Below, in pieces: positions 26,580 through 37,445 of a stretch of 64,000 nt of DNA. This DNA is from Acetobacter fallax. GTDB lineage: Bacteria > Pseudomonadota > Alphaproteobacteria > Acetobacterales > Acetobacteraceae. The notes beneath the pieces are model-generated. The model did no database searches and was not told the origin of the DNA. It saw nothing but the letters and a program-made list of their open reading frames with translations. The first letter of the stretch is position 1; every line of letters begins with the position of its first letter. The stretch is from assembly GCF_011516735.1 (NCBI RefSeq), contig NZ_WOSX01000014.1:1-64000 (forward strand), read 5' to 3'. Made by a program: the position numbers and the translations under genes.

Positions 26580-27935
26580 TCAGGCGCGTTCGCCCAGAGC
26601 CAGGTCTTCGGCCACATCACCGCGTGCGGCGGCTTGCGCTGCTTTGCGTTCGCGGGCTGCCATCTTGTCCAGATGGCGACGGGCTTCAGGTGAAACCGTC
26701 AGGGCCAGAGTCATAAGGGCCGACGCCACATACAGTCCGGAGAAGATCCAGACGATGCCTTCAATGCCACGCCAGGATTCAAACCATGTGACAATAGCCG
26801 GGCCCACCCAGGTGCTGGCGCCAGCGCCAAGACCAAGAGCGGACAGGGCCGCTGCCTTTTCTTTCGGGCAGATCTGCGGAACAAGACCGGACAGTGGAAC
26901 GAAAGCTGCCAGCGTCGCACCATAGAGCGCGCCAATCACGGCTGCGACGAAGAAATTCCCCGGGTACATCAGGGGCACATAATAAAATGCCGGCACCATG
27001 AGTGCCGCTCCGATTCCTCCGCCGAAAGCCACGACAGTACGGTGTCCGATGCGATCCGAAAAAATTCCCGACAACAGATTCACGAGAATATTCGACAGGA
27101 AGACGATGGACAGAAGCTGCAGCCACTGTGAAAGCGAGAACCCGATTACCTTCGTGAAGAATGCTGGCATGATCACGAGAAACGCATATTCGGATGACGT
27201 GTTGATGGTCCGCACGATCATCGCGATGAACGTCTTGGGCTCACGCCACAGAATGCTGAGCGAGCTGAAGAAGATGGTGGATGCCGCTACATCTTTCGGA
27301 GCCAGGCGCTGACTGCCCGCTGGCTCCTTTGTGAGCAGCAGAGCCAGCAGGCCACCAACCAGCACCATGCCGAGTGAGGCCCAGAATGTTGTCATCTCGC
27401 CGATAACCGGAATGGCGAAACTGGCGAACAGAGAACCGAGTGTCGGCAGACCGCCCGAGAAGGCGAACCAGAACCATCCTGCGGCTGAACCAAGCTGGCG
27501 TGGCGGTGTCGCTGCCGCGATCCAGACAAGAAAGCCGTATGTGAACAGTGGATAGCCGAAGCCACGCATCGCATAGGCCAGCAGCATAATTGAGTAGTTG
27601 CTGGTCGCAACACCGCCAGCCAGAAATGCGACTTCGAATACGGTCCAGATTCCAAGGCCGATCCACATGACGCGCTTCGGACCCCAGAGGTCGGAAAGGG
27701 GGCCGGACAACCATGCGGAGATGGAAACCGTCACGCCGTAGATCGTGAACAGAAAAGCGGTATCACGCGAGGTGATGCCATGACCTTCGAGATAGGGTGC
27801 AAGGTAACCGGCCTCGACGCCGTCACCGATCATGAAAAACAGAAGTCCGACGAATCCCCAGAACAGGGGAGCGGGAATGCCGAGGCGTTCCGCAAAGGAC
27901 GGGGCTGGATTTGACAGAGGGTCTGTCTGTGTCAA
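26580..27935 (-). CDS. MFS transporter, polyol permease-like
   Basis: This 451-aa major facilitator protein has about 12 hydrophobic segments. The N-terminal FFMIGDGVEAGYLAPYLEGHG closely resembles the ribitol/D-arabinitol permease group (RbtT/DalT-like, TC 2.A.1.18). The loop 2-3 motif appears as GPLSDLWGPKRVMW and its repeat as GIFSDRIGHRTVVAFGG. Uptake of a sugar alcohol is therefore the best guess, which would suit an acetic acid bacterium, but no polyol dehydrogenase lies next to it. It starts with TTG at 27935 after GAGGAG. The cytoplasmic C-terminus is charged and Ala-rich. Confidence 0.8.
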   Translation of the reverse strand: MTQTDPLSNPAPSFAERLGIPAPLFWGFVGLLFFMIGDGVEAGYLAPYLEGHGITSRDTAFLFTIYGVTVSISAWLSGPLSDLWGPKRVMWIGLGIWTVFEVAFLAGGVATSNYSIMLLAYAMRGFGYPLFTYGFLVWIAAATPPRQLGSAAGWFWFAFSGGLPTLGSLFASFAIPVIGEMTTFWASLGMVLVGGLLALLLTKEPAGSQRLAPKDVAASTIFFSSLSILWREPKTFIAMIVRTINTSSEYAFLVIMPAFFTKVIGFSLSQWLQLLSIVFLSNILVNLLSGIFSDRIGHRTVVAFGGGIGAALMVPAFYYVPLMYPGNFFVAAVIGALYGATLAAFVPLSGLVPQICPKEKAAALSALGLGAGASTWVGPAIVTWFESWRGIEGIVWIFSGLYVASALMTLALTVSPEARRHLDKMAARERKAAQAAARGDVAEDLALGERA

Positions 27936-28756
27936 GGGGAGATACTCCTCTTTACGCAGGCAACCGTTATACTGAGAAAGTCTCCACCGGATTGCGGAGT
28001 TTCAAAACTGGCTGCAGTTCTCCGGAGCACGCATCGGGGACGCAGTGTCCGGAATCTGGGGATGAATGACCTCATGTGACGCGTATTGCCGCCGGGGCAA
28101 ATGCGTTCCGCTTACGCCGGATGGGGCGTGTAGGACGCGGACTTTGAGGAACGATCGAAAAACGATCGGATGGCGCGGAGATGCGCCGGGTCATGCGAAG
28201 AACAACGCTGGAAACACGTTATCGCGACGGGAACGGAGAAAAACGTGCCGTTCAGACAGCAGAAGCACACATTGGCGTGCGCGACGTTCCCGTAAAGACC
28301 GGATTTGAACAGAAGCCGCTGAATGTCAGAGAAAATCTGAATCCAGGACGAAAAACCGGGTAAGCCGGACCTCTGGCCTCCTCTGCGAACATTGATAATG
28401 TGCAGGGGATAACATTTTCTGATCGTAATTTGAATGAATAATATTTAATATTTTTGTCATGTTGAAAAGACGGAAACACTTATGTGAACTATGCCAGACG
28501 TTAACATATGGCCTCGATCTGACGAGCAGAATGACATTTTTCTCATAATGGTTCCGTAAAAATCAGAATATCTGTGCCCGTTTTCAGATGTTGTCAGGCT
28601 AGCCCGGTGGCTCCGATTCACGCCATGATCGTTCTGTGGTTCATCGCCGCCGCGGGCATGGTTTGTCGCAATTTTCCGTGAGACTCGCGCCGGAACAGGT
28701 TCCGGAGCCGGGAAAAGATTGACAGACGGGGCGACAAAAGAGACTCATCACCGAAC
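27936..28756. other. long intergenic region between the MFS gene and the thiC leader
   Basis: About 820 bp without a convincing gene. The few open frames lack ribosome sites and have unnatural Arg-rich composition. The right part, 28380-28560, is AT-rich and likely holds the thiC promoter upstream of the riboswitch. No family repeat is recognised here. A short RNA gene cannot be excluded by eye. Confidence 0.4.
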
Positions 28757-28884
28757 CAAGGGGGGTTCCGTCAAGGAACTGAGAGGCCGCTATTGTCCTG
28801 ATTCAGGATGGCGCGGCGACCCTGCCGGTCGCTGGAAACGGCGTCCGGGGAACCTGATCCGGTTAATACCGGCGGAGGGACTGG
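28757..28884 (+). promoter_or_regulatory. TPP riboswitch (THI-box) upstream of thiC
   Basis: The conserved core elements are in order: GGGGTTCC ... ACTGAGAGG (pyrimidine-binding helix side, CTGAGA at 28790), then a variable arm with GGTCGCTGG, then GGGGAACCTGATCCGGTTAA and TACCGGCGGAGGGA (the AACCTGAT...GGxTAATxCCxGCGxAGGGA half). Distance to the thiC ATG is about 100 nt, with a further hairpin (GTCGTGGTGCCCCGG / CCGGGTGTGACGAC) that may be the expression platform. It senses thiamine pyrophosphate and turns thiC down. Confidence 0.93.
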
Positions 28885-28954
28885 TCCTGCCACGAGCGGA
28901 GTCGTGGTGCCCCGGAAACCGTTCCCGGGTGTGACGACAGAATATCGGGCCTGA

Positions 28955-30841
<1,887 letters not shown>

Positions 30842-30904
30842 CCTGGAACGCCTGTAACTCACGGAATGAGAATGGGATCGCGACTCCTTTGCATATCTTT
30901 GGGC

Positions 30905-31040
30905 TGCGTCCCGCAGGCAATTAAGACAGTGAGGCAGGCTCTGCCCGCGCCCGGAAGGGGTTGTCAGCCCCTTCCCCCGCTTTATTCCACGTCAAAGCGG
31001 TTTAACGGAGTGCTTATGGGGCAGCGCCCTGGAGACAGCG
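30905..31040 (+). repeat. dispersed hairpin repeat, degenerate copy
   Basis: Keeps GCAGGCTCTGCCCGCGCCCG, AAGGGGTTGTCAGCCCCTT (8-bp stem), CCCCGCTTTATTCC, CAAAGCGGTTTAACGG, and GGGGCAGCGCCCTGG in the family order. Ends and target duplications are lost. It fills most of the gap between thiC and the next gene. Confidence 0.6.
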
Positions 31041-31117
31041 AGCCATATTCATAAAACGTAAATTCTTAAGATATTTCCTGTGTCCTGCTGTTCATCCGAT
31101 CAGAAGGGAGAGGAAAT

Positions 31118-31540
31118 ATGAGGAAATTCGCTGGAATTATCATCGGTCTGACCGGGCTTGCCTGTGTTGCCCGGGCTCAGGATTATTCCACCAGTCCTGC
31201 GCAGAATTCGACACATTGGGATTATTCCGCCGGCAGCAGGCCTGGGCCGTCTGAGTCGTATGAAGGTTATCCGCCGCCGCCTGCGCAGGTGATTATTTCT
31301 CCGGGCATGTATGGCAACGGATATGGCGGTGGCGCCGGAAACAACGGGAATACCGGTAATACTGGCGCTGAAGGTCAGTCGGGCATGAACAGTGCATCCG
31401 GGCCGAATCCTGGCGTCAACGGTGGCGTCGGCTGGGGAAACACCGGTGCCGGGAATACGGGCAGCGGCAATGTCGGCCGGGGAAATACCGGTGTGGGCAA
31501 TATCGGCGCTGGCAATACCGGCTGGGGGCGTGGTCATTGA
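31118..31540 (+). CDS. secreted Gly/Asn-rich repeat protein
   Basis: This 140-aa protein has a signal peptide (MRKFAGIIIGLTGLACVARA, cleavage near residue 20). A Pro/Ser/Tyr-rich region follows to about 65 (GSRPGPSESYEGYPPPPAQ). From about 70 to the end there are Gly/Asn repeats, best at 110-138: GWGNTGAGNTGSGNVGRGNT, GVGNIGAGNTGWG, which fit the pattern N-x-G-x-G-N-x-G. No cysteine, enzyme motif or anchor remains in the mature part. Ribosome site GAAGGGAGAGG precedes the ATG. It is probably exported to the periplasm or surface; function unknown. Confidence 0.6.
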   Translation: MRKFAGIIIGLTGLACVARAQDYSTSPAQNSTHWDYSAGSRPGPSESYEGYPPPPAQVIISPGMYGNGYGGGAGNNGNTGNTGAEGQSGMNSASGPNPGVNGGVGWGNTGAGNTGSGNVGRGNTGVGNIGAGNTGWGRGH

Positions 31541-31639
31541 CGGAGGCTGCCGGATCTGTGGTTTTTTGGTTTGTAAACAGGGTTAACCTGAAAAGAGTTT
31601 TCGTGAATCCGGTCTGATTTTCTGAATGTAAGTATCTTT

Positions 31640-31740
31640 TTCAGACTCTGCCCGAACCCGCTTGGAAACGCAGGCCCCTGCATCCTGATTTATTTAAATC
31701 GAATAGTTCTGGCCTGTGGCTGCCGTCCTGGACTTTGCTC
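31640..31740 (+). repeat. dispersed hairpin repeat, short remnant
   Basis: Contains CAGACTCTGCCCGAACCCG, AACGCAGGCCCCTGCATCC and the following AT-rich spacer (TGATTTATTTAAATCGAA), then fades. Only the first half of the family order is left. It lies between the repeat-protein gene and uvrA. Confidence 0.55.
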
Positions 31741-31805
31741 TCCCACAAATATGCCCTGCCTGCCCTGTCAAAACCGTTCCGGCGTCCTATATCTTAACAT
31801 CGTGA

Positions 31806-34769
31806 ATGACAGGACGACCGACAGCACCGATGACCGAAAAATCCGCCTTCAGCCACGCCATCCGGGTCAAAGGCGCCCGTGCTCATAATCTGAAATCGGT
31901 CGATGTGGATATTCCCCGCGACCAGCTTACCGTCATTACCGGCCTGTCAGGCTCGGGCAAGTCCTCCCTGGCTTTCGATACGATCTATGCCGAGGGGCAA
32001 CGTCGCTACGTCGAAAGTCTGTCTGCTTATGCCCGTCAGTTCCTGGAACTGATGGGCAAGCCTGACGTCGATTCGATTGAGGGTCTGTCGCCCGCAATTT
32101 CCATTGAGCAGAAGACGACTTCAAAGAACCCGCGCTCGACTGTCGGCACTGTCACCGAAATTCACGATTACATGCGGCTGCTCTGGGCGCGTGCCGGTGT
32201 GCCGTACTCACCCGCCACCGGCCTGCCGATTGAAGCCCAGACTGTCAGCCAGATGGTGGATCGTGTCATGGCGATGCCGGAAGGCACGCGACTGATGTTG
32301 CTGGCGCCGGTCGTTCGCGATCGTAAAGGCGAATACCGCAAGGAACTCGGTGAGTTGCAGCGCAAGGGCTTTGCCCGCGTGAAGGTCGACGGTACGCTGT
32401 ATGAAATTGCTGACGTCCCGAATCTGAATCGCAAGCTCCGCCACACAGTTGAGGCCGTGGTGGACCGTATCGTGGTCAAACCGGGTATTGAAAACCGCCT
32501 CGCCGACAGTTTCGAAACAGCCCTCTCCCTTGCGGATGGCATCGTCTATGCCGAAGAGGTGAGGCGAGATGAGTCCGAGCCCGCTGAGCGTACAGTCTTT
32601 TCCTCGCGTTTTGCCTGTCCGGAAAGTGGGTTCACGCTTGAGGAAATCGAGCCTCGTCTGTTTTCCTTCAACGCTCCGCAGGGAGCCTGTCCCGCGTGTG
32701 ACGGAATCGGAACAGAGACGTTCTTTGATCCGAATCTTGTTGTGCCTGATGAAAACCTTTCTCTTGAGCAGGGCGCAATCGCGCCATGGCGTGGTGAAAA
32801 GTCACAGCTTTTCGAACAGACTCTGCAAAGCGTCGCCGCCCATCTGGGCGTGAAAATGAGCACCCCCTGGCGCGACCTGACGGAAGACGTCCGGACGGCC
32901 ATTCTCGACGGCACGGATGAAGACATTCATTTCGTCTACCGGGATGGTGGGAAAAGCTACACCGTCACGAAACCCTTTGATGGTGTGATGGCGAATCTCA
33001 AACGCCGCATGAAAACATCGGAGAGCATCTGGGCACGCGAGGAACTCTCCCGCTATCAGTCCGATAAGCCCTGCCATCTTTGTCACGGTGCGCGTCTTAA
33101 GCCGGAAGCGCTCTGCGTGCGTGTCGCCGGATTTAACATCGCGCAGGCATCTGAGCTTTCCATTCGGGCCGCGTTTGAATGGTTTGAGGCTGTTCTGCCA
33201 ACTCTCACTCCGCAACGTGCCGAAATCGCACGCCGTATTCTCAGGGAAATTACCGACAGGCTGAAATTTCTTGTCGATGTCGGCCTGGATTATCTGACCC
33301 TCGCCCGTGGCTCCGCGACTCTGTCCGGTGGTGAAAGTCAGCGTATCCGTCTTGCGAGTCAGATCGGGTCCGGCCTGACCGGCGTGCTCTATGTTCTGGA
33401 TGAGCCGTCCATCGGGCTGCATCAGCGCGATAATGAACGTCTGCTTGGCACGCTGGAGCGTCTGAAATCCCTTGGCAATACGCTGATCGTTGTCGAACAT
33501 GATGAAGATGCGATCCGCAGCGCGGACTGGCTGATCGATATGGGGCCTGGTGCTGGCGTAATGGGCGGCACTGTAGTTGCCGCCGGCACGCCGAAACAGG
33601 TTGCTGCTAATAAAAACAGCCTGACAGGGGCTTATCTTTCCGGACGGAAACGCATTGAGGTGCCGGAGACGCGACGCCCTCTCGATCCGAAGCGACTCAT
33701 TACTGTGCGTGGCGCCACCGGCAATAATCTGAAAGATGTCACCGCACAGTTTCCACTTGGAACGTTCACCTGTATCACCGGCGTGTCCGGAAGCGGTAAA
33801 TCTACTCTGGTCATCGACACACTTTACAAGACTCTCTCGCGGAACCTGATGGGTTCCGGTCAGTCGCCTGCGCCATGCTCAGGTGTGGATGGCATGGAAC
33901 TGCTCGATAAAATCATCGATATTGACCAGTCTCCGATCGGTCGCACACCACGTTCCAACCCGGCCACCTATACGGATCTGTTCACTCCGATCCGCGACTG
34001 GTTCGCCGAACTGCCCGAAGCCCGCGCCCGTGGCTACAAGCCGGGCCGGTTCTCCTTCAATGTGAAGGGCGGTCGCTGCGAAGCCTGTCAGGGCGACGGG
34101 GTACTGAAGATTGAAATGCACTTCCTGCCGGATGTGTTTGTGACCTGCGATACCTGTAAAGGCGCGCGCTACAATCGCGAAACGCTGGATGTGAAGTTCA
34201 AGGGTAAGTCCATCGCCGATGTGCTGGCGATGAGCGTCGATGAAGCACTGCCCTATTTCGAGGCGCAGAGCCGCATTCGGGACCGGCTGGCGATTCTGCA
34301 GAAGGTGGGGCTGGGTTATGTCGCGCTCGGGCAACAGGCGACGACGCTTTCGGGTGGTGAGGCGCAGCGCGTCAAGCTTTCGAAGGAACTCGCTCGCCGG
34401 GCCACCGGACGCACGCTGTATATTCTCGATGAACCGACGACGGGATTACACACAGAGGATGTGCGGAAGTTGCTGGAAGTGCTGCATGCGCTTGTCGACC
34501 AGGGCAACACGGTTGTGGTGATCGAGCACAATCTTGAAGTCATCAAGACGGCCGACTGGATTCTCGATGTTGGCCCGGAAGGTGGTGATGGCGGGGGGCG
34601 CATCCTGGCTGCCGGAACACCGGAAGATATTGCTGCCTGTCCGGAGAGTTATACCGGGCGTTTTCTCAGGCCACTTCTGGAGCAGGGGAAAGTTGAGGAA
34701 GCGGCGGAGAAAGGGCCTATGAAGAAGAGGCCGGTTGCAAAGTCACGTAAGCGGGCAAAGGTGTCCTGA
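31806..34769 (+). CDS. uvrA: excinuclease ABC subunit A
   Basis: This 987-aa damage-recognition ATPase of nucleotide excision repair acts with UvrB on DNA. Seen: [20 protein letters not shown], Walker [21 protein letters not shown], the first zinc module CPACDGIG region and [14 protein letters not shown], signature [19 protein letters not shown], second Walker [16 protein letters not shown], zinc finger CEACQGDG ... [10 protein letters not shown], and signature [18 protein letters not shown]. The C-terminal tail is Lys/Arg-rich. ATG at 31830 is an alternative start that loses eight residues. Neither start has a clear ribosome site. Confidence 0.97.
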   Translation: MTGRPTAPMTEKSAFSHAIRVKGARAHNLKSVDVDIPRDQLTVITGLSGSGKSSLAFDTIYAEGQRRYVESLSAYARQFLELMGKPDVDSIEGLSPAISIEQKTTSKNPRSTVGTVTEIHDYMRLLWARAGVPYSPATGLPIEAQTVSQMVDRVMAMPEGTRLMLLAPVVRDRKGEYRKELGELQRKGFARVKVDGTLYEIADVPNLNRKLRHTVEAVVDRIVVKPGIENRLADSFETALSLADGIVYAEEVRRDESEPAERTVFSSRFACPESGFTLEEIEPRLFSFNAPQGACPACDGIGTETFFDPNLVVPDENLSLEQGAIAPWRGEKSQLFEQTLQSVAAHLGVKMSTPWRDLTEDVRTAILDGTDEDIHFVYRDGGKSYTVTKPFDGVMANLKRRMKTSESIWAREELSRYQSDKPCHLCHGARLKPEALCVRVAGFNIAQASELSIRAAFEWFEAVLPTLTPQRAEIARRILREITDRLKFLVDVGLDYLTLARGSATLSGGESQRIRLASQIGSGLTGVLYVLDEPSIGLHQRDNERLLGTLERLKSLGNTLIVVEHDEDAIRSADWLIDMGPGAGVMGGTVVAAGTPKQVAANKNSLTGAYLSGRKRIEVPETRRPLDPKRLITVRGATGNNLKDVTAQFPLGTFTCITGVSGSGKSTLVIDTLYKTLSRNLMGSGQSPAPCSGVDGMELLDKIIDIDQSPIGRTPRSNPATYTDLFTPIRDWFAELPEARARGYKPGRFSFNVKGGRCEACQGDGVLKIEMHFLPDVFVTCDTCKGARYNRETLDVKFKGKSIADVLAMSVDEALPYFEAQSRIRDRLAILQKVGLGYVALGQQATTLSGGEAQRVKLSKELARRATGRTLYILDEPTTGLHTEDVRKLLEVLHALVDQGNTVVVIEHNLEVIKTADWILDVGPEGGDGGGRILAAGTPEDIAACPESYTGRFLRPLLEQGKVEEAAEKGPMKKRPVAKSRKRAKVS

Positions 34770-34800
34770 CGGAACGCACCTGCTGATAAGGCGTTGGGGT

Positions 34801-34830
34801 CTCATCAGGGCGGTGTGCTGTCCTGATGAG
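34801..34830 (+). other. hairpin after uvrA without T run
   Basis: CTCATCAGG and CCTGATGAG form a perfect 9-bp stem around 12 nt. No U tract follows, so it is not a standard terminator. It may protect the uvrA mRNA end or be part of the leader of the 34879 gene. Confidence 0.35.
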
Positions 34831-34878
34831 GGTCCGGGAAGGCGGCCGGACTGAAGATCACAGATAAAGGAGCTTCCC

Positions 34879-35223
34879 ATGTCACGATTCATCAGAGATG
34901 ATTCCGAAGCGGGCAAGCATGGCACAGCCCGCGAGCTGGCTGAAGCGGCGTTGCGCGCGGAATCAAAAGGCGATCAGGTGCTTGCCGATAAACTGCTCGA
35001 CCAGGCGGAGAATACGGACCCTGAAGCAGTTGAAAACGTCCTGCGCGACAATCTCGATCAGCCGACACGTCTGCATCATAAATACGCGAAAGGCCCTGAT
35101 GCTGATTTCGGAGATGATGTTGCCGTCGCTTCGGTAACGCGTACCGTAGAGCCCGGCTCTGATGCCCCTGACCGTGCGGGTATTACGCAAGGTGGGAGTG
35201 GTGCTGATAATGAGCGCCGGTAA
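34879..35223 (+). CDS. hypothetical acidic protein
   Basis: This 114-aa hydrophilic protein, MSRFIRDDSEAGKHGTAREL, has an Ala/Glu/Leu helical middle (LAEAALRAESKGDQVLADKL then LDQAENTDPEAVENVL) and a disordered, Asp/Gly-rich end. There are no Cys, TM segment or signal peptide. A strong AAAGGAG 8 bp before the ATG and a terminator after the stop show it is expressed. I do not recognise a family; composition resembles small stress-type proteins, but that is only a guess. Confidence 0.7.
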   Translation: MSRFIRDDSEAGKHGTARELAEAALRAESKGDQVLADKLLDQAENTDPEAVENVLRDNLDQPTRLHHKYAKGPDADFGDDVAVASVTRTVEPGSDAPDRAGITQGGSGADNERR

Positions 35224-35226
35224 GGG

Positions 35227-35260
35227 ATCGTGACGCGGGTGGTTGTCTGGTCACGATTTT
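35227..35260 (+). terminator. terminator after the hypothetical acidic protein gene
   Basis: Perfect 8-bp stem ATCGTGAC / GTCACGAT with a 15-nt loop, ending in TTTT, just after the stop at 35223. Confidence 0.65.
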
Positions 35261-35284
35261 AAAAAATTACGGTCTGTTCAGCGT

Positions 35285-35445
35285 TGTTTTGAGTTCAGGG
35301 CGCTGCCCCACAGACACTGAGTTAAAGTCGGGCAGTGAAGCGGGTTCGGTCCACACCCGGAAGGGGGCGGCGACCCCTGCCCCCGATTTGTTAAAATAAA
35401 AAGGTTTGCAAAGGCGCGTCCTTGCCGGGGTTTGGGCGCGCGAAT
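35285..35445 (+). repeat. dispersed hairpin repeat, degenerate type 2 copy
   Basis: Shows CAGGGCGCTGCCCCA, GTCGGGCAGTGAAGCGGGTTC, CCCGGAAGGGGGCGGCGACC then CCTGCCCCCG, and GGTTTGCAAAGGCGCGTCC then TTGCCGGGG. The last module equals that of the copies at 20930 and 47715. It occupies the gap before the YggT gene. Confidence 0.6.
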
Positions 35446-35484
35446 AATATGCCAGCGTGTATCACGATATTGTCAGCCATACGT

Positions 35485-35787
35485 CTATCTGGTGAGGCTT
35501 GCGACCATTATCTGGACGACGAGCGGCTGAACCAGGTATTGCAGCCCGAGGAGAAGGATAAGAGGGGACAGGTCAACATTGCCAAGGGAGGGCATAATGC
35601 GCCGGATGGGATTGAGAACAGGCTCAACAAGTTTGTTGAGAAAATTGCCGATCTGCCAGACAATCCGGTTTTGTGCATCGAGAATGCCGAATGAATACAG
35701 CATGCTGAAGATGCAGTAGACGAAGACGACCCCTTCATAGAGGTTAAGTAGTGTCAGAATGATTCGACACAGACCAAACAGCAACAA
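35485..35787 (-). CDS. YggT-family membrane protein
   Basis: This 100-aa protein has two hydrophobic regions: about residues 5-35 (IILTLLNLYEGVVFVYCIFS) and 70-97 (LSPLILLLGLQYLVQPLVVQ). Between them is the family motif NKLVEPVLNPIRRIMPSLGN, which includes the usual PxxxPIRRxxP signature and the following D-L-S-P. YggT proteins are inner-membrane proteins linked to osmotic tolerance and cell division in other bacteria. The start is a TTG at 35787 after AGAGGGG; no ATG is available. It is divergent from tRNA-Ala(CGC). Confidence 0.85.
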   Translation of the reverse strand: MLLFGLCRIILTLLNLYEGVVFVYCIFSMLYSFGILDAQNRIVWQIGNFLNKLVEPVLNPIRRIMPSLGNVDLSPLILLLGLQYLVQPLVVQIMVASLTR

Positions 35788-35943
35788 ATTCTGACCCCTC
35801 TGAAGAATGCCCGGGAGAACGCCGGGATTATAGCCCGGATCCTACAGAGACGGCCTGATCCAGACAATATGGTAACGATGTCTCTGTGGCGTGAGACGGC
35901 TTGACACTGTGTCTCATGGGGCTATGTAATCCACAGTTAAGGC

Positions 35944-36019
35944 GGGGCTGTAGCTCAGATGGGAGAGCGCCTCGTTCGCAATGAGGAGGTCAGGGGTTCG
36001 ATTCCCCTCAGCTCCACCA
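35944..36019 (+). tRNA. tRNA-Ala (CGC)
   Basis: A 76-nt tRNA: acceptor GGGGCTG/CAGCTCC, D-arm AGCTCAGATGGGAGAGC, anticodon stem CCTCG/TGAGG around loop TTCGCAA (anticodon CGC), T-loop GTTCGATTC, and an encoded CCA. Second alanine tRNA in the window, with a different anticodon from the one at 761. Confidence 0.95.
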
Positions 36020-36597
36020 GCCGCCTTGTTTACCAGCTAATAAGCTGAAATTATGAGATAAAATTTATCTCCCGGGTGGGAAATTCAGGATACTTTGTCT
36101 GAGTTCACACTGGTTTTTTGTGCCTCAGGCGGGGCAGGTATTTACTGTGTAAAATTTAAGGTGCCGGAATTTTCCGGGTTCATACCCCATGGCATCCCGC
36201 CGGTCATACTCTTCAAGAGCGCTCTCGCTCAGCAGTGAGGCTTTTGAAACAACCCCTGAGAATAAGGCACTCATTTTTCGTATCTGATGCCGCATCGTCA
36301 GAAAGCGCGCTGTTCGTGGCTATTGCCCTGTTCATCCCGCGCTTGCGGCATGTCGTGTCTGTCCTGCCGGTTTCAATCACCCGACGAGGCCGATTGTACT
36401 TCCGGCCCTTAGCCCGCCATACGTGAAGCCGGAAAAATGATGCCCCGGTATGATGCAGTCAGCGTCATGCAACCAATCGCAATCCGGGTAGTTAGACGCG
36501 ATGGCAGATTGTCCGGACCTCCGGCTGTCCGTGCTGTTCACCAGTATCCGCAAAACACAAACATATTAAGTAACAATATAAATTCGGAGAATTGCCA
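36020..36597. other. intergenic region with a fragment of a second repeat element
   Basis: No convincing gene. At 36226-36257 lies GCTCAGCAGTGAGGCTTTTG, then AAACAACCCCT. This is the same sequence as the right end of the element at 47868-48217, here without the inserted 200-bp copy (an empty-site relative). GATAAAATTTATC at 36056 is a small palindrome near the tRNA end. The rest is unremarkable. Confidence 0.45.
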
Positions 36598-36844
36598 TGC
36601 CGGAAGGAAAGGATTTTGCGTTTCAGGCCTATGTAAAAAAACAGCCGGGGAAGGTAAACTTTACACGGGACCTGATCGACTGATCTTCTGCCGCTCACGC
36701 CATGAGGCGGAACTGCGCTTCGAACAGGTGCGTAAAGGGCTGACGGATGCAGTGGGAGCGCATATTTTTGCGTTTGGTCGCGGCCCGGGACAATGGGATA
36801 CATGTCACGTGGTGCGGGAATTCGGGGATACGATAGGGCTGTAG
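36598..36844 (+). pseudogene. possible small gene with a frameshift at an A7 tract
   Basis: ATG at 36598 follows GGAG and reads MPEGKDFAFQAYVKK, then stops after 28 codons. A +1 shift within the run of seven A at about 36632-36640 would continue as TAGEGKLYTGPDRLIFCRSR, then HEAELRFEQVRKGLTDAVGA and on to a stop at 36844, about 81 residues in all. This may be a slippage-expressed gene, a recent pseudogene or a sequencing error in the homopolymer. The alternative single frame from 36437 has no ribosome site and an odd N-terminus. No family is recognised. Confidence 0.35.
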
Positions 36845-36981
36845 AGGCAGTAAACCGAACAGCATAGCCCGCGGAAATCAGGCTTATCCGTATTGTTGCG
36901 ACCCGGGCCGAAGACCCGATACAGTCAGGTGATTTTCAAAATGTCGTATCGGTCAGGCGACTGATGCAGGAGGCAGAATCC

Positions 36982-37353
36982 ATGCCGGCAAAAGCTCTTT
37001 CGCTGCTCATGGCAACAGTGCTCGGAATCGCTCCCATGTGTGCAGAGGCGCAACCAGTGCCGGGTGCATGGCGGCATGGTCCACCAGGACATTGGCGTGG
37101 CGGACCACCACGCGGGCCAGGGCGATGGGGACCTCCGGGCCGCTGGCACAGGCCACCGCCGGTCTGGCGACCGGGCTATCGTTACTGGGGCGGAGATCCG
37201 TGGATTTCGAACTGGCAGGCATACCCTGGACTCTATGCTCCACCTTATGGGTATCGCTGGGTGCGTTCCGGCAATCAGTTCCTGCTGACCGCAATTGCAA
37301 CCGGTATGATATCGGCCGTCGTTGCCGGAGCGATGGTCGGGCCTTATCGGTGA
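36982..37353 (+). CDS. RcnB-like periplasmic protein
   Basis: This 123-aa protein has a signal peptide (MPAKALSLLMATVLGIAPMC, cleavage near AEA). Then comes a Gly/Pro/His/Trp/Arg-rich region (PPGHWRGGPPRGPGRWGPPG) and the family end LYAPPYGYRWVRSGNQFLLT followed by AIATGMISAVV. In E. coli, RcnB helps tune nickel/cobalt homeostasis in the periplasm. The His/Trp-rich region could bind metal, but this is inference. ATG at 36982 follows AGGAGG; an earlier ATG at 36964 is less likely. Confidence 0.75.
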   Translation: MPAKALSLLMATVLGIAPMCAEAQPVPGAWRHGPPGHWRGGPPRGPGRWGPPGRWHRPPPVWRPGYRYWGGDPWISNWQAYPGLYAPPYGYRWVRSGNQFLLTAIATGMISAVVAGAMVGPYR

Positions 37354-37445
37354 AAACCGGGATGTGCCCGGTGAAATGACGTTCTGGTTATCAGGCTCGT
37401 CAGCGCGATCTGCGTTGGCAACGTCAGGCAATAATCAGAGTGACC

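Noticed and set aside
28066..28308. 80-aa Arg/Cys-rich frame before the TPP riboswitch
   Set aside because: No ribosome site, unnatural composition, no neighbour support.
36437..36844. 135-aa single frame starting MMPRYDAV
   Set aside because: No ribosome site and an odd N-terminus; the shorter start at 36598 with an A7 shift is more plausible, so only that was listed.
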